From Bog-473 sp963701955 (GTDB lineage: Bacteria > Actinomycetota > Acidimicrobiia > Acidimicrobiales > RAAP-2), in NCBI GenBank assembly GCA_963701955.1, contig OY969694.1:1550001-1614000 (forward strand): DNA of 64,000 nucleotides, in the 5' to 3' direction. The notes beneath the pieces are model-generated. The model was given only the letters and a program-made list of their open reading frames with translations. It did no database searches and was not told where the DNA came from. The stretch's first letter is position 1; each line of letters begins with the position of its first letter. Positions 33,861 to 43,870 of the stretch are shown here, one piece after another. Both the position numbers and the translations under genes were made by a program.

Positions 33861-34716
33861 CGACATGCACCTCCGGCGGCCTTCGGGCGAGCACCCCTGA
33901 TGCGGCTGCACGGAGCCGCTTCGCCATGGCATCGGCGCCTTGGGAGCGCAGGTCCTCGTTGAACACCTCGCACGCGAAGTACGGCTCGGCGCCACTCGAC
34001 TCGAGGGCGTTCACCAAAGCGGGAATGTCCACCACCCCCTCCCCCGGCACGGGCCGGGCGATCAACGCGTCGGCCAGATAGGCCTCTGCCGAGACCGCCG
34101 GAACGGCACCGGCGTCGCAGACCTGCACGTAGTAGATCCGATCCGTCGGGATCTGCGCCAGGAGCCCGAAGTTCGGACCGCCGGGTTGGCGATGCCAGTG
34201 GAGCATGTCGATGCAGATGCCGCCGTTGTCGGCACCGGACTGGTCGACGATCCGCCACGCCGTCTCGAGATCGGGTATGGCGAGCCAGGGGACGAATTCG
34301 ATGGCCACCCGGACGCCGTGGTGCCGAGCCTCCTCACAGAGCGCGGCAAATCCCTCAACGGCTCGAGGCATGTCGAGGTCGGGCGACAGGAGGGCAGCTT
34401 GCAGGAGGTCGACCCCGAACAGGTCGGCCACTTCCAGGTGGAGTTGGACCTCGTCGATGGCGTCTTCGGGGCCTTGCCCCCACCGCACTGAGGCTTCAAG
34501 CGCTCTCACGGAGATTCCGAGCTCTTCGATCATGGTCCGCGTGGTCTCGAGCCCGCAGATGACGGCCCACTGAGACCACAGGGCAATGGAGTCGAATCCG
34601 CCCCGTGCCGACGCCGTGAAGCTCCGCTCGATCGACTCCGGGTCGTGGCTCCCGAACGGCACCAGGGTCCCTGGACAGATCCCCACAGCGGCACCGGACA
34701 CCCCGGGTCTCACCAT
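33853..34716 (-). CDS. Xylose isomerase-like TIM barrel protein
   Basis: 287 residues from the ATG at 34716, with AGGGGG 5 bases upstream. AP endonuclease 2/sugar phosphate isomerase family. Metal-ligand segments are VAIEFVPW (Glu), GICIDMLHWHRQ (Asp, His), YYVQVCDAG (Asp or His site) and YFACEVFNEDL (Glu). Relatives include sugar epimerases, inosose dehydratases and hydroxypyruvate isomerases. It is coupled to the TauD-like gene, which suggests a shared breakdown pathway. The P450 starts 148 bases away in the opposite direction. Confidence 0.85.
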   Translation of the reverse strand: MVRPGVSGAAVGICPGTLVPFGSHDPESIERSFTASARGGFDSIALWSQWAVICGLETTRTMIEELGISVRALEASVRWGQGPEDAIDEVQLHLEVADLFGVDLLQAALLSPDLDMPRAVEGFAALCEEARHHGVRVAIEFVPWLAIPDLETAWRIVDQSGADNGGICIDMLHWHRQPGGPNFGLLAQIPTDRIYYVQVCDAGAVPAVSAEAYLADALIARPVPGEGVVDIPALVNALESSGAEPYFACEVFNEDLRSQGADAMAKRLRAAASGVLARRPPEVHVDG

Positions 34717-34864
34717 CTCAACCCCCTGGTCACGCACACCATAACGGGCGACTCGACGGGGCGCTCACGTGGCCGAGGGTCAAGGCACGGTGGCCCTCGT
34801 GAGAGGACAGTCACGGCTCGCCCGCTCGCCGTAGGCTGTGATGCACGGATCAGGGGGGCAGGAC

Positions 34865-36061
34865 ATGACAACGACCATCAGCAATGCGGACGTGTACTAC
34901 GACCCATACGACCGCGAAATATTGGCGAACCCCTATCCGTACTTCAAACGCCTTCGTGACGAGGCGCCGCTGTACTACAACGAGCGATACGACTTCTACG
35001 CCCTCACCCGCTTCTCGGACGTCAAGGCCGCTCTGACAGACAAGAACACCTTCTCCAGCGAGAAGGGTGTGCTGCTCGACATCGTCAAGGCTGACATCGA
35101 AATGCCCCCCGGCACCTTGATCCACGAACAGGACCCGAGCCATACCATCCACCGTCAGGTGCTGTCGCGTGTGTTCACTCCACGGGCGATCCAGGCGATC
35201 GAACCCGCGGTGCGCGACTTCTGCGCGCGACGGCTCGACGAGCTGGTGGGCCGCGACTCGTTCGACTTCGTCACCGAGTTCGCCGAGTTCGTTCCGATGC
35301 GGGTCTTCGGCATGCTCCTGGGTATTCCCGAGGACGACCAACGGCGCGTCTTCGAGCACGTGGAGGAGGGGATGAACACCAAGCCCGGAGAGGCCAACAA
35401 CTACAACGACGGGTTCCCGACCGGCGACTTCTACGCGGAGTGGGTCGACGACCGCGCCGCCAACCCGCAGGACGACATCATCACGCGTCTGATCACCACG
35501 GAGTTCGAAGACGAGGAGGGCGTCCGGCGCACGCTGACTCGAGGCGAGTCATTGATGTACCTGTCGATCATTGCGGGGGCAGGAAACCATACGACGAACC
35601 GGCTCCTCAGTTGGACGGCGAAGCTGCTGGCCGACCATCCCGAGGCACGCCGCCAGGTTGTGGCCGACCGATCGCTCATCCCAAACGTGATTGAGGAAGC
35701 GCTGCGGTTCGAGCCGTCGTCCACGCAGATTGCTCGCTGGGTCGCGGAGGACGTCGAGCTCCACGGGCACGTGGTGCCCCGTGGCAGCGCGATGCTCTGT
35801 TGCGTCGGCTCGGCCAACCGTGACGAGCGGGAGTTCGAGGACCCTGACCGCTACGACATTCATCGGAAGTCCACCAACCTGACATTCGGCTTCGGAGCCC
35901 ACTTCTGCCTTGGTGCCGCGCTTGCCCGTCTGGAGGGACGTGTGGCACTCGACGAAGTGTTGAAGCGATTTTCCGACTGGGAGATCGATCTCGACCAGAG
36001 CGAACTGGGCTACGCGCCGGGCGTGCGCGGCTACGCGCGGCTGCGCTTCATGGTTCCGTAA
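34865..36061 (+). CDS. Cytochrome P450
   Basis: 398 residues from the ATG at 34865, preceded by a G-rich ribosome site; an in-frame ATG at 34838 would add nine. Soluble bacterial class. The I-helix is IIAGAGNHTTNRLL, where the usual acid before the Thr is His (AGNHTT). The K-helix ExxR is EALRFEPS, and the heme loop is FGFGAHFCLGAALARLEGR with the Cys ligand. N-terminal YDPYDREILANPYPYFKRLRDEAPLYYNE is typical of the CYP family used in steroid or terpenoid oxidation. It needs ferredoxin partners, not seen here. Confidence 0.93.
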   Translation: MTTTISNADVYYDPYDREILANPYPYFKRLRDEAPLYYNERYDFYALTRFSDVKAALTDKNTFSSEKGVLLDIVKADIEMPPGTLIHEQDPSHTIHRQVLSRVFTPRAIQAIEPAVRDFCARRLDELVGRDSFDFVTEFAEFVPMRVFGMLLGIPEDDQRRVFEHVEEGMNTKPGEANNYNDGFPTGDFYAEWVDDRAANPQDDIITRLITTEFEDEEGVRRTLTRGESLMYLSIIAGAGNHTTNRLLSWTAKLLADHPEARRQVVADRSLIPNVIEEALRFEPSSTQIARWVAEDVELHGHVVPRGSAMLCCVGSANRDEREFEDPDRYDIHRKSTNLTFGFGAHFCLGAALARLEGRVALDEVLKRFSDWEIDLDQSELGYAPGVRGYARLRFMVP

Positions 36062-36070
36062 CGGGCCCCG

Positions 36071-37168
36071 TCACGCCTCGAGCGCCGCATTTCCGGCCGA
36101 TGCGGACCGGTGCACCGCGAATGGGAGGACCACCGGGGAGGACGGTCGTGGGTCGTGGGCCGCGTGGAGCAGATCGCGGTCGAAGACTCGGGTGACCGAG
36201 TTTCCCGCATGGTCCTCCAACGTCGGGGCGACCTCGAGATGATGCTCCCCGACCGGCCATGCGACTCGTGGGACGAACGCCCACGACCGCTCCTCGTGTC
36301 CCACCGCCACCACACCCTTCAGGGGCGTACCCCCCGGCTCGGCCCCCGCGTGCACGGAGAGGCACCGCAGCAACAACGCGTAGTCGAGGGGACGATCGAA
36401 GCGGACCACCAGGGGGGTGCGGGTGCCGGCCGTGGGATGGCTCAGCGTCCACGCCGCGGGCGAGACGTGGGCACGCAGGTCCGGGCCCACGTCGTAACGC
36501 CGCTCGAACGATTCGACCATGGGTCGGCCCCGAGCGTCCTTCAGCTCGGCGTCGACGACCAGACGCACGGCTCGGCCGGCGGCCAGCGGATAGCCCGCTT
36601 CGAGATTCGGGCGCAGGCCCTGCTTGATCCGTCCCGGGTCGAAGAGCACGGTCAAGCGTCGCCGGTCGCGATCCCACAGCTCCGGCTCCATCGGGAGCAA
36701 GGCATCGGAAAGCACTTCGTCCGAGTCGTCGTCCAGCACACGGACGCGGCGTTCCGCCCCGCCCTCGCTCATCGGGGCGGAGAAACAGACGTACAGCCGG
36801 AGCTGGTTGAACGGGAGGCACCGGGCCGTGGGGTACACCTCTTCGACCCGGGTCGTCGATCGTCCGCTGTCGGACGGCCGGGTCAACGTGAAGCGGCGCG
36901 GCGGACCGGTTCCGCTCCGGACGAGCACCCGGTAGCTGGCCCCTGGCGAGAACCCGAAGCGGGGCACGAACCGGATCCCTCCGGGGTCCACCTCGGTCCG
37001 GCCGGCCATGGGAGGCAGCTCGAACTCCGAGGCCGGGTCCACCAGCCCGGTCGGATAGACCCGCAACAGGTCGGCGGGCTGGTCGAGCGACCACCGGACC
37101 CCGGTGACGACCAGTCCGGGCTCGCCGGCCCGGTCGGCCCAACGGGCGCGCGGGCGCGGCTCACCCAC
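36071..37168 (-). CDS. Hypothetical Ig-like (SbsA/Big_5 type) domain protein
   Basis: 365 residues from the GTG at 37168, 7 bases after the upstream stop. Predicted all-beta. It appears to hold two or three repeats of the bacterial Ig-like Big_5/SbsA type, for example PFNQLRLYVCFSAPMSEGGAE, LTVLFDPGRIKQGL, and TPLVVRFDRPLDYALL with LEVAPTLEDHAGN. No signal peptide is seen, which is odd for this domain. It is coupled with the beta-propeller-like gene upstream. No function can be assigned. Confidence 0.6.
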   Translation of the reverse strand: MGEPRPRARWADRAGEPGLVVTGVRWSLDQPADLLRVYPTGLVDPASEFELPPMAGRTEVDPGGIRFVPRFGFSPGASYRVLVRSGTGPPRRFTLTRPSDSGRSTTRVEEVYPTARCLPFNQLRLYVCFSAPMSEGGAERRVRVLDDDSDEVLSDALLPMEPELWDRDRRRLTVLFDPGRIKQGLRPNLEAGYPLAAGRAVRLVVDAELKDARGRPMVESFERRYDVGPDLRAHVSPAAWTLSHPTAGTRTPLVVRFDRPLDYALLLRCLSVHAGAEPGGTPLKGVVAVGHEERSWAFVPRVAWPVGEHHLEVAPTLEDHAGNSVTRVFDRDLLHAAHDPRPSSPVVLPFAVHRSASAGNAALEA

Positions 37169-37175
37169 CGTCGCG

Positions 37176-38285
37176 CTAGAGGCTGGCCGTCTTGAGCGAC
37201 CGGAGGTGGCGCCCACCCTGGTCGTCCCACTGGACGGCCAGCACGTAGTCGTCGTTCAGGCGATCCATCCGGCCGATCCCGTCGAGGTCGGGCATCTCGG
37301 GGACCACGCCCACGGGTTCCTTCGGCTGGGAGAGCCCGTCTTGGCCGTCGATCTCCCGACACGACACCTTCATCAGCGGACGACGGCTGTTGGAGATGAG
37401 CAGGTGCTCCTCACCGCCCTGGCTGATGGCAACGATGTCGAGAGGCGTGTTGCCGGACCCCAGCTCGGCCACCGTCCTTCCCCGTACGTGGCCGCCGTCC
37501 CGCAGGTCGTCGAGGGGGAAGTGGACCAACGGCGTGCAGGTGTAGCTGGCCACGATTCCCGCACCCCCCCCGTAGGGGGCGAAGGTCCGGATGGGCGCCG
37601 CGGTCTCCCACTGACCGTGGGATACGTGGAAGATCTCGAGGCTGCAGGCAGTGGCGTCGTCGCCGAACGGGAACGGGATTCGCCGCAGCGTGGAGGCGAA
37701 CTCCTCGTTCGAGAGACCGGCCACCAGCAGGCAACCGTCCACGAACTGCATGTCGGTGATGGTGGCGGTGCGGACCGGCAGGCGCAGCAAGCGGAAGACC
37801 TGTCCCCCGTGCTCGAATTCCTCGGCCTCCTCGTCCCTCTCCGCCAGGATGGTGTCCACCCGGTCGTCGTCGGCGGCCGGAGCGTCGTCGAGGACGATTT
37901 CGGAGAAAGGCACGCCTTCGAGCTCGAGGGCCTCGACGCCGCCACTGAGCCGATCGACCCGGACGATCGCCGGCTTGGCGTCGTCGCCTGCCCCGCGCAT
38001 CACCGAGAGGAACGCGTTGTGGGTCCGGGGATGCACCGCCAGGTCCCGGATGAAGACCTCGTGCACCCCGCAGCCGAGCAGACTTGCCAACTTCGTGTCC
38101 AAGCCCTCGAGGTCGAACGGTTCGCCGGCACCGTCAGGACCGGTGTCGGCCACGTCGAGCGCGACGATGGCGGCACGTCGGTTGTCGGCCACGAAGAGCA
38201 CCTCGTCGGGACCGAACACCATCGGTCCCACTGACTGCAGTTGGGCGTTGCCCACCGCCAAACCCCATCGGTTGTCGTCGTCCAC
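37176..38285 (-). CDS. Hypothetical beta-propeller-like protein
   Basis: 369 residues, GTG start. Sequence is rich in beta strands of the type VGPMVFGPDEVLFVADNRRAA, IRDLAVHPRTHNAFLSV, ITDMQFVDGCLLVAGL and LDIVAISQGGEEHLLISN, spaced like propeller blades. The end reads DDYVLAVQWDDQGGRHLRSL. No signal peptide. Probably six or seven blades. It forms a two-gene unit with the Ig-like gene. Such pairs could be structural or substrate-binding; this is inference. Confidence 0.6.
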   Translation of the reverse strand: MDDDNRWGLAVGNAQLQSVGPMVFGPDEVLFVADNRRAAIVALDVADTGPDGAGEPFDLEGLDTKLASLLGCGVHEVFIRDLAVHPRTHNAFLSVMRGAGDDAKPAIVRVDRLSGGVEALELEGVPFSEIVLDDAPAADDDRVDTILAERDEEAEEFEHGGQVFRLLRLPVRTATITDMQFVDGCLLVAGLSNEEFASTLRRIPFPFGDDATACSLEIFHVSHGQWETAAPIRTFAPYGGGAGIVASYTCTPLVHFPLDDLRDGGHVRGRTVAELGSGNTPLDIVAISQGGEEHLLISNSRRPLMKVSCREIDGQDGLSQPKEPVGVVPEMPDLDGIGRMDRLNDDYVLAVQWDDQGGRHLRSLKTASL

Positions 38286-38350
38286 GTCGGGCCTCCCCTC
38301 GAGCGTCGCTCCCGTCCGTCACCCTAACCCCGGGGGTTCCGCGACGACCC

Positions 38351-38801
38351 CTATCCCGTATACCAGCGGAACCGGGTCCAGCCTGCCATCGGCCGGGCCC
38401 CCAGGCGCTGGTAGAAGTCCATGGCCGGGGCGTTCCACTCGAGCACCTCCCACTCGAGCCGGCCATCGGTGATCATCCGCAGATGGGTGAGCAGCGCGCT
38501 CGGCGTAGCCCTTCCGGCGGTGCTCAGGACGGACGTAGAGGTCCTCGAGCCAGATGCCCGTCCTGCCGAGAAACGTCGAGAAGGTGCGGTACCACAGCGC
38601 GTGGGCGGCCAGGCCCCCGCTGCCGTCCTCGACCACCGAGTCGAACACCACGGCGTCGGGGGCGAACAGCGTGCGGGCCAGGTCCTCCTCGGTGATCGTC
38701 ACCTGGTGCAGCAGGTTCTCGTACTCGGCGAGCTCGCGGATCATGTCCACGAGGTGCGGGATGTCCCCCTCGACGGCGGGACGGATGACCCCGGCCGTCA
38801 C
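38351..38801 (-). pseudogene. GNAT acetyltransferase with frameshift near 38498
   Basis: The GTG at 38801 overlaps the leuA stop as GTGA. N-terminal VIRPAVEGDIPHLVDMIRELAEYE and WLEDLYVRPEHRRKGYAE match the SSAT/diamine-acetyltransferase-like GNAT subfamily (acetyl-CoA loop RRKGYA). The frame then breaks. One base over it resumes as ALLTHLRMITDGRLEW, VLEWNAPAMDFYQRLGA and a WTRFR ending at 38351, just what the family needs. One extra base near 38498 explains both. It is probably a sequencing error, so the gene may be intact in the organism. Confidence 0.8.
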
Positions 38802-40534
38802 CCGTGGCGGGCCCGGTTCGCCGCCGAGACCACCGCGTTGAGCGAGGCGTCCAGGATGGACGAGTCGCGGCCCACACCCCACCAGGTGACCCCGTCGGGC
38901 CCGGCGCACTCCACGTACGCCACGGCTGACGCGCCGGAACCCTCGGTGAGCGTGTGCTCGGAGTAGTCCTTCACCTCCAAGACGATACCGAGATCCGCCT
39001 TCAATGCGGAAACCAGCGCGTCGATCGGACCATTGCCTTCGCCGGTGATCGTGCGGTGGTGACCGTCCACCAGGAGCTGCGCAGTGACACTGGTGTGCCC
39101 GCGCCCGGTCGACACCTCGCTCGTCATGAGGCGCAACCCGGCGTCCTCGGGAAGGTACATCTCCTCGAAGACCTCGCGTATCTCGCCTGAACCGATCACC
39201 GTCCCGGACGCCTCCGTGATCTCCTGCACCCGCTTGGAGAACTCGATCTGCAGACGGCGCGGAAGATCGAGTCCGTGCTCCGTGTCCATCACGTAGGCCA
39301 CTCCGCCCTTGCCCGACTGGCTGTTGACCTGGATGATCGCCTCGTAGGTCCGCCCCGTGTGCTTGGGGTCGATGGGCAGGTACGGAACCTCCCACTGGTC
39401 GTAGTCCTCGCCGATGGCCGCCATGCCCTTCCGAATGGCATCCTGGTGCGAGCCGGAGAATGCCGTGTAGACCAGGTCACCCGCGTAGGGGTGGCGCGGA
39501 TGGACCGGAAGCCGGGTGGCGTACTCGGCCACCCGCCGCACCTTCTCGATGTCACCGAAGTCGAGCTGGGGGTCGATCCCCTGCGAGAACAGGTTCATGG
39601 CCAGGGTCACCACGTCGACGTTCCCCGTGCGCTCGCCGTTCCCGAAGAGCGTGCCCTCGACCCTGTCCGCTCCGGCCAGCACGGCCAGCTCTGCCGCCGC
39701 CACCGCCGTGCCGCGGTCGTTGTGGGGGTGCAGGCTCAGGACCACCGAATCTCGGTTCTTCACCGTGCGCCCGAACCACTCGATCACGTCCGCGTAGACG
39801 TTCGGGCTGTACATCTCGACGGTGGCGGGCAGGTTGAGGATGATGGGGCGTTCGGGTGTCGGCTCGATCACGTCCATCACCGCCTCGCAGATCTCGACGG
39901 CGAACTCGGGCTCGGTCGCGGTGAAGCTCTCCGGTGAGTACTCGTAGCGGATCTCGGTGCCAGGTATCTGGTCCTCGTACGTGCGGCACCTCTCGGCGGC
40001 ACGCACCGCGATGTCGACGATGCCACGCCTGTCCAGGCCGAACACCACGCGGCGCTGAAGCTCCGAGGTCGAGTTGTAGAAGTGCACCACCGCCCTCGGC
40101 GCACCGACGAGCGACTCGAAGGTGCGCTCGATCAACTCGTGGCGACACTGCACCAGGACCTGGATCTCGACGTCCTCGGGGATGAGGTGCTCGTCGATGA
40201 TCAACCGCTGGAAGTCGAAATCGGTCTGCGACGCCGAGGGGAACCCGACCTCAATCTCCTTGAAGCCGACGTCGACCAGCGTCTGGAACAGCGCAAGTTT
40301 GCGTTCGGGGTCCATGGGGTCGATGAGCGCCTGGTTCCCGTCCCGCAGGTCGACGCTGGCCCACCGGGGCGCCCGGGTGAACGGGCGGTCGGGCCAGGTC
40401 CGATCACGGAGCACGAGCGGCACGTGCGACCGGTACTTCCCGAACGGCATGGGCGGCGGGTCGCAGGGCAGGGCCAGGCGGTCCCGCTCCACGTCGCCGC
40501 GTCTCCCCTTCTGCGTCTCGGCCCTGTCAGCCAT
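38798..40534 (-). CDS. leuA: 2-isopropylmalate synthase
   Basis: 578 residues from the ATG at 40534 with GGAAAGG upstream. Actinobacterial long-type LeuA: it starts PPPMPFGKYRSHVPLVLRDR, with WASVDLRDGNQALIDPM (catalytic Arg, metal Asp), SLHPHNDRGTAVAAAEL (metal HxH), FGNGERTGNVDVVTLAMNLFSQG and GKGGVAYVMDTEHGL. The C-terminal LeuA dimer domain for leucine feedback (GRGHTSVTAQLLVDG, GNGPIDALV) is intact. It condenses 2-oxoisovalerate and acetyl-CoA, the first committed step to leucine. It is controlled by the attenuator directly upstream. Confidence 0.96.
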   Translation of the reverse strand: MADRAETQKGRRGDVERDRLALPCDPPPMPFGKYRSHVPLVLRDRTWPDRPFTRAPRWASVDLRDGNQALIDPMDPERKLALFQTLVDVGFKEIEVGFPSASQTDFDFQRLIIDEHLIPEDVEIQVLVQCRHELIERTFESLVGAPRAVVHFYNSTSELQRRVVFGLDRRGIVDIAVRAAERCRTYEDQIPGTEIRYEYSPESFTATEPEFAVEICEAVMDVIEPTPERPIILNLPATVEMYSPNVYADVIEWFGRTVKNRDSVVLSLHPHNDRGTAVAAAELAVLAGADRVEGTLFGNGERTGNVDVVTLAMNLFSQGIDPQLDFGDIEKVRRVAEYATRLPVHPRHPYAGDLVYTAFSGSHQDAIRKGMAAIGEDYDQWEVPYLPIDPKHTGRTYEAIIQVNSQSGKGGVAYVMDTEHGLDLPRRLQIEFSKRVQEITEASGTVIGSGEIREVFEEMYLPEDAGLRLMTSEVSTGRGHTSVTAQLLVDGHHRTITGEGNGPIDALVSALKADLGIVLEVKDYSEHTLTEGSGASAVAYVECAGPDGVTWWGVGRDSSILDASLNAVVSAANRARHG

Positions 40535-40594
40535 CGGCCCTTTCCATCCTTTCCGTCCCTGCCCCATCATTCGGCTCCTACCGGCACCCACGCA

Positions 40595-40629
40595 ACAAAA
40601 AACCCCCTGGCCATCAGGCACAGGAGGTT
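40595..40629 (-). terminator. Attenuator terminator upstream of leuA
   Basis: On the minus strand AACCTCCTG, an 11-base loop, CAGGGGGTT, then six T. The stem is 9 bp with one G-U pair. It lies 61 bases before the leuA start. A perfect 9-bp hairpin, GGCGAACGC paired with GCGTTCGCC (40633-40656), precedes it, starting one base after the leader stop codon. Confidence 0.88.
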
Positions 40630-40657
40630 CCGGGCGAACGCGGTGTGGCGTTCGCCG

Positions 40658-40696
40658 TCAGGTAAGCAGCAGGTCCGAGCTCGGACAATTCCCCAT
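40658..40696 (-). CDS. Leader peptide of leuA (three Leu codons)
   Basis: 12-residue open frame MGNCPSSDLLLT, ending in TGA. It has three consecutive Leu codons (CTG CTG CTT) just before the stop. The -10 element ends 7 bases before the ATG, so translation would be leaderless. The stop is followed at once by a strong hairpin and then an intrinsic terminator. Stalling at the Leu codons when charged leucyl-tRNA is low would favour read-through into leuA. Confidence 0.85.
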   Translation of the reverse strand: MGNCPSSDLLLT

Positions 40697-40703
40697 CAGG
40701 GGA

Positions 40704-40733
40704 ATTGTCGCATCGAGCCGGCATCAGCGTCAA
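40704..40733 (-). promoter_or_regulatory. Candidate leuA leader promoter
   Basis: On the minus strand TTGACG (40728-40733) and GACAAT (40704-40709) with an 18-base spacer. The expected start of transcription is at the A of the leader ATG. Confidence 0.65.
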
Positions 40734-40777
40734 GAGCACCCGACGGCCCCCCGTCGGGTGCGCGCTAGCGTGGACGG

Positions 40778-40948
40778 GTGCGCGGCATCGTCGCCATCCT
40801 TGTCCGGGCCGCCCTGGTCGCCGCTGTCGTGGGCATCGTCCGGAAGGTGCTGCTCGAGCGCCAACCCCGCCAGGCGCTCGAGGGCGACCAGCCGGTTATC
40901 GGGAGCCTCGACACCTGGCCCGAGGTCCCATACAAGCCGACCGCCTGA
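40778..40948 (+). CDS. Small single-span membrane protein
   Basis: 56 residues, GTG start. The first 22 residues are a hydrophobic segment (ILVRAALVAAVVGIVRKVLL) flanked by Arg/Lys, then a short acidic and Pro/Trp-rich tail ending WPEVPYKPTA. Similar short proteins with a TM helix and a WPxVPxKP-like tail are common in actinobacteria; this is pattern memory only. It sits alone on the plus strand between the leuA leader and the serA stop. The start shares the region behind the leuA promoter, so the two are divergent. Confidence 0.6.
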   Translation: MRGIVAILVRAALVAAVVGIVRKVLLERQPRQALEGDQPVIGSLDTWPEVPYKPTA

Positions 40949-40961
40949 GGAACGGTGACCC

Positions 40962-42533
40962 CTAGAGGGTGACCCGATGCAGATCGAGGATGCCCTCGTC
41001 ACCACGCAGCTGTTCGACGACGTGGTCGGGCGCCGGCGTCAAGGTCGAGATCACCATCATGGCGGTGGCCGACTCCGGGCTCGGGCCCACCGCCATCGAC
41101 GAGATGGACACGCCGGCCGCGCCGAGGGCGGTCCCGACGATCCCGATCATGCCGGGACGGTCGTCGTTGCGCACGACGAGCATGTTGGTCGCGGGCGGCA
41201 CCTCGACCACGTGGTCGTCGACGATCACGATGCGAGGCTCCGTGCGGACACCCACCGTGATCAGCGTGGCGGCCACCGAATGGGGACCCGATCGCAGCGT
41301 GAGGAGGGACCGATAGTCCGGAGAGGTCGCGGTCGACGACTCGCGCACTTGGAGGCCCCGCCGTTCGGCCACCTGCGGCGCGTTGACGTAGGAGACCGGA
41401 TCCTCGGTCGATCCGCCGAAGATGCCCTTGAGCACCGACAGGGTCAGGATGCCCGTGCTTTCACCGGCCAGCTCGCCCTGGTACTCGATGTCGATGGCAT
41501 CGGGCAGCCCGTCGTGCAGGCCGACGAAGAACCGTCCGAGCTGCTCGGCCAGCCCCATGAAGGTGCGCACGGTTTCGGAGACGTCACGGGCGGCCACGTT
41601 CACGGCGTAGGGGACAAAGTCGCCGGACAGTGACAGGAGGACCTGCTCGGCGATGGTCACGCCGGCCTTGTCCTGCGCCTCCTCCGTCGACGCCCCCAGA
41701 TGCGGCGAGACGACGACGCCGGGCAGCTCGAAGAGCGGGGACGAGGTGCACGGCTCTTTGGCGAACACGTCCAGGCCGGCGCCGGCCACGATGCCGTCCC
41801 TGATGGCCTCGGCCAGGGCCTCCTCGTCGACGATCCCACCGCGGGCGGTGTTCACGATGCGGATGCCCGGCTTGGCCTTGGCCAGCAGGTCACGCCCGAA
41901 CAGGCCCATGGTCTCGGGCGTCTTGGGTGTGTGGATGGACACGAAGTCGGCCTCCGCCACGAGCTCCTCGATCCCGACCAAGCGCACGCCCATGGCCCTT
42001 GCCCGCTCCGAGGACACGAAGGGGTCGTAGCCGATCAGCTCCATCCCGAAGGCATGCGCCCGTTGGGCCACCAGGGAGCCGGCCCGGCCCAGCCCCACCA
42101 CACCGAGAACCTTGCCGTGCAGCTCCACGCCCTCCCACTTGGAGCGCTCCCAGCGCCCGTCCACTAGCGCGGCGTGAGCCTGCGGGATGTTGCGCGCCTG
42201 GGCCAGGAGGAGGGCCATCGCCTGCTCGGCCACGGACAAGATGTTCGACGTGGGCGCGTTGACCACCATCACGCCCCGCTCGGTTGCCGCGGTGACGTCG
42301 ACGTTGTCGAGTCCCACGCCGGCCCGGCCCACCACCGCGAGCGCGGTCCCCGCGGCCAGCACCTCTGCGGTGACCTGGGTGGCCGAGCGGATGATGAGCG
42401 CGTGGGCGCCGGCCACGGCCTCGAGCAATTCGTCGGGGCTCAACCCCTCGCGGACGTCGACCTCGTGGCCGGCGTCGGCAAGCAGGTCCAACCCGCTCCG
42501 CGCGATCTTCTCAGTTACCAGTACCCGTGACAC
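40962..42533 (-). CDS. serA: D-3-phosphoglycerate dehydrogenase (ASB and ACT domains)
   Basis: 523 residues, the long actinobacterial type. Substrate domain residues are in RSATQVTAEVLAAGTAL and VGRAGVGLDNVD. The NAD-binding GxGxxG is VLGVVGLGRAGSLVAQRA. The catalytic Arg is in NTARGGIVDEEAL, Glu in DVFAKEP, and His in SPHLGAST. The C-terminal half holds the intervening ASB domain and then an ACT domain (NMLVVRNDDRPGMIGIVG), which binds serine for feedback inhibition in the M. tuberculosis enzyme. It lies 82 bases downstream of the aminotransferase gene on the same strand. Confidence 0.95.
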   Translation of the reverse strand: MSRVLVTEKIARSGLDLLADAGHEVDVREGLSPDELLEAVAGAHALIIRSATQVTAEVLAAGTALAVVGRAGVGLDNVDVTAATERGVMVVNAPTSNILSVAEQAMALLLAQARNIPQAHAALVDGRWERSKWEGVELHGKVLGVVGLGRAGSLVAQRAHAFGMELIGYDPFVSSERARAMGVRLVGIEELVAEADFVSIHTPKTPETMGLFGRDLLAKAKPGIRIVNTARGGIVDEEALAEAIRDGIVAGAGLDVFAKEPCTSSPLFELPGVVVSPHLGASTEEAQDKAGVTIAEQVLLSLSGDFVPYAVNVAARDVSETVRTFMGLAEQLGRFFVGLHDGLPDAIDIEYQGELAGESTGILTLSVLKGIFGGSTEDPVSYVNAPQVAERRGLQVRESSTATSPDYRSLLTLRSGPHSVAATLITVGVRTEPRIVIVDDHVVEVPPATNMLVVRNDDRPGMIGIVGTALGAAGVSISSMAVGPSPESATAMMVISTLTPAPDHVVEQLRGDEGILDLHRVTL

Positions 42534-42615
42534 TGCGGTGGTCTCCTCGCTCCCCCCGCCGATATGCCCCCGCCGGATCGTCCGGACCCGAACCTCGGGG
42601 ACCGATCGCCGACGT

Positions 42616-43868
<1,253 letters not shown>

Positions 43869-43870
<2 letters not shown>

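Noticed and set aside
40693..40712. Alternative leader frame MRQFP at leuA
   Set aside because: Five codons without branched-chain codons, starting inside the predicted -10 region. The frame at 40658-40696 fits better.
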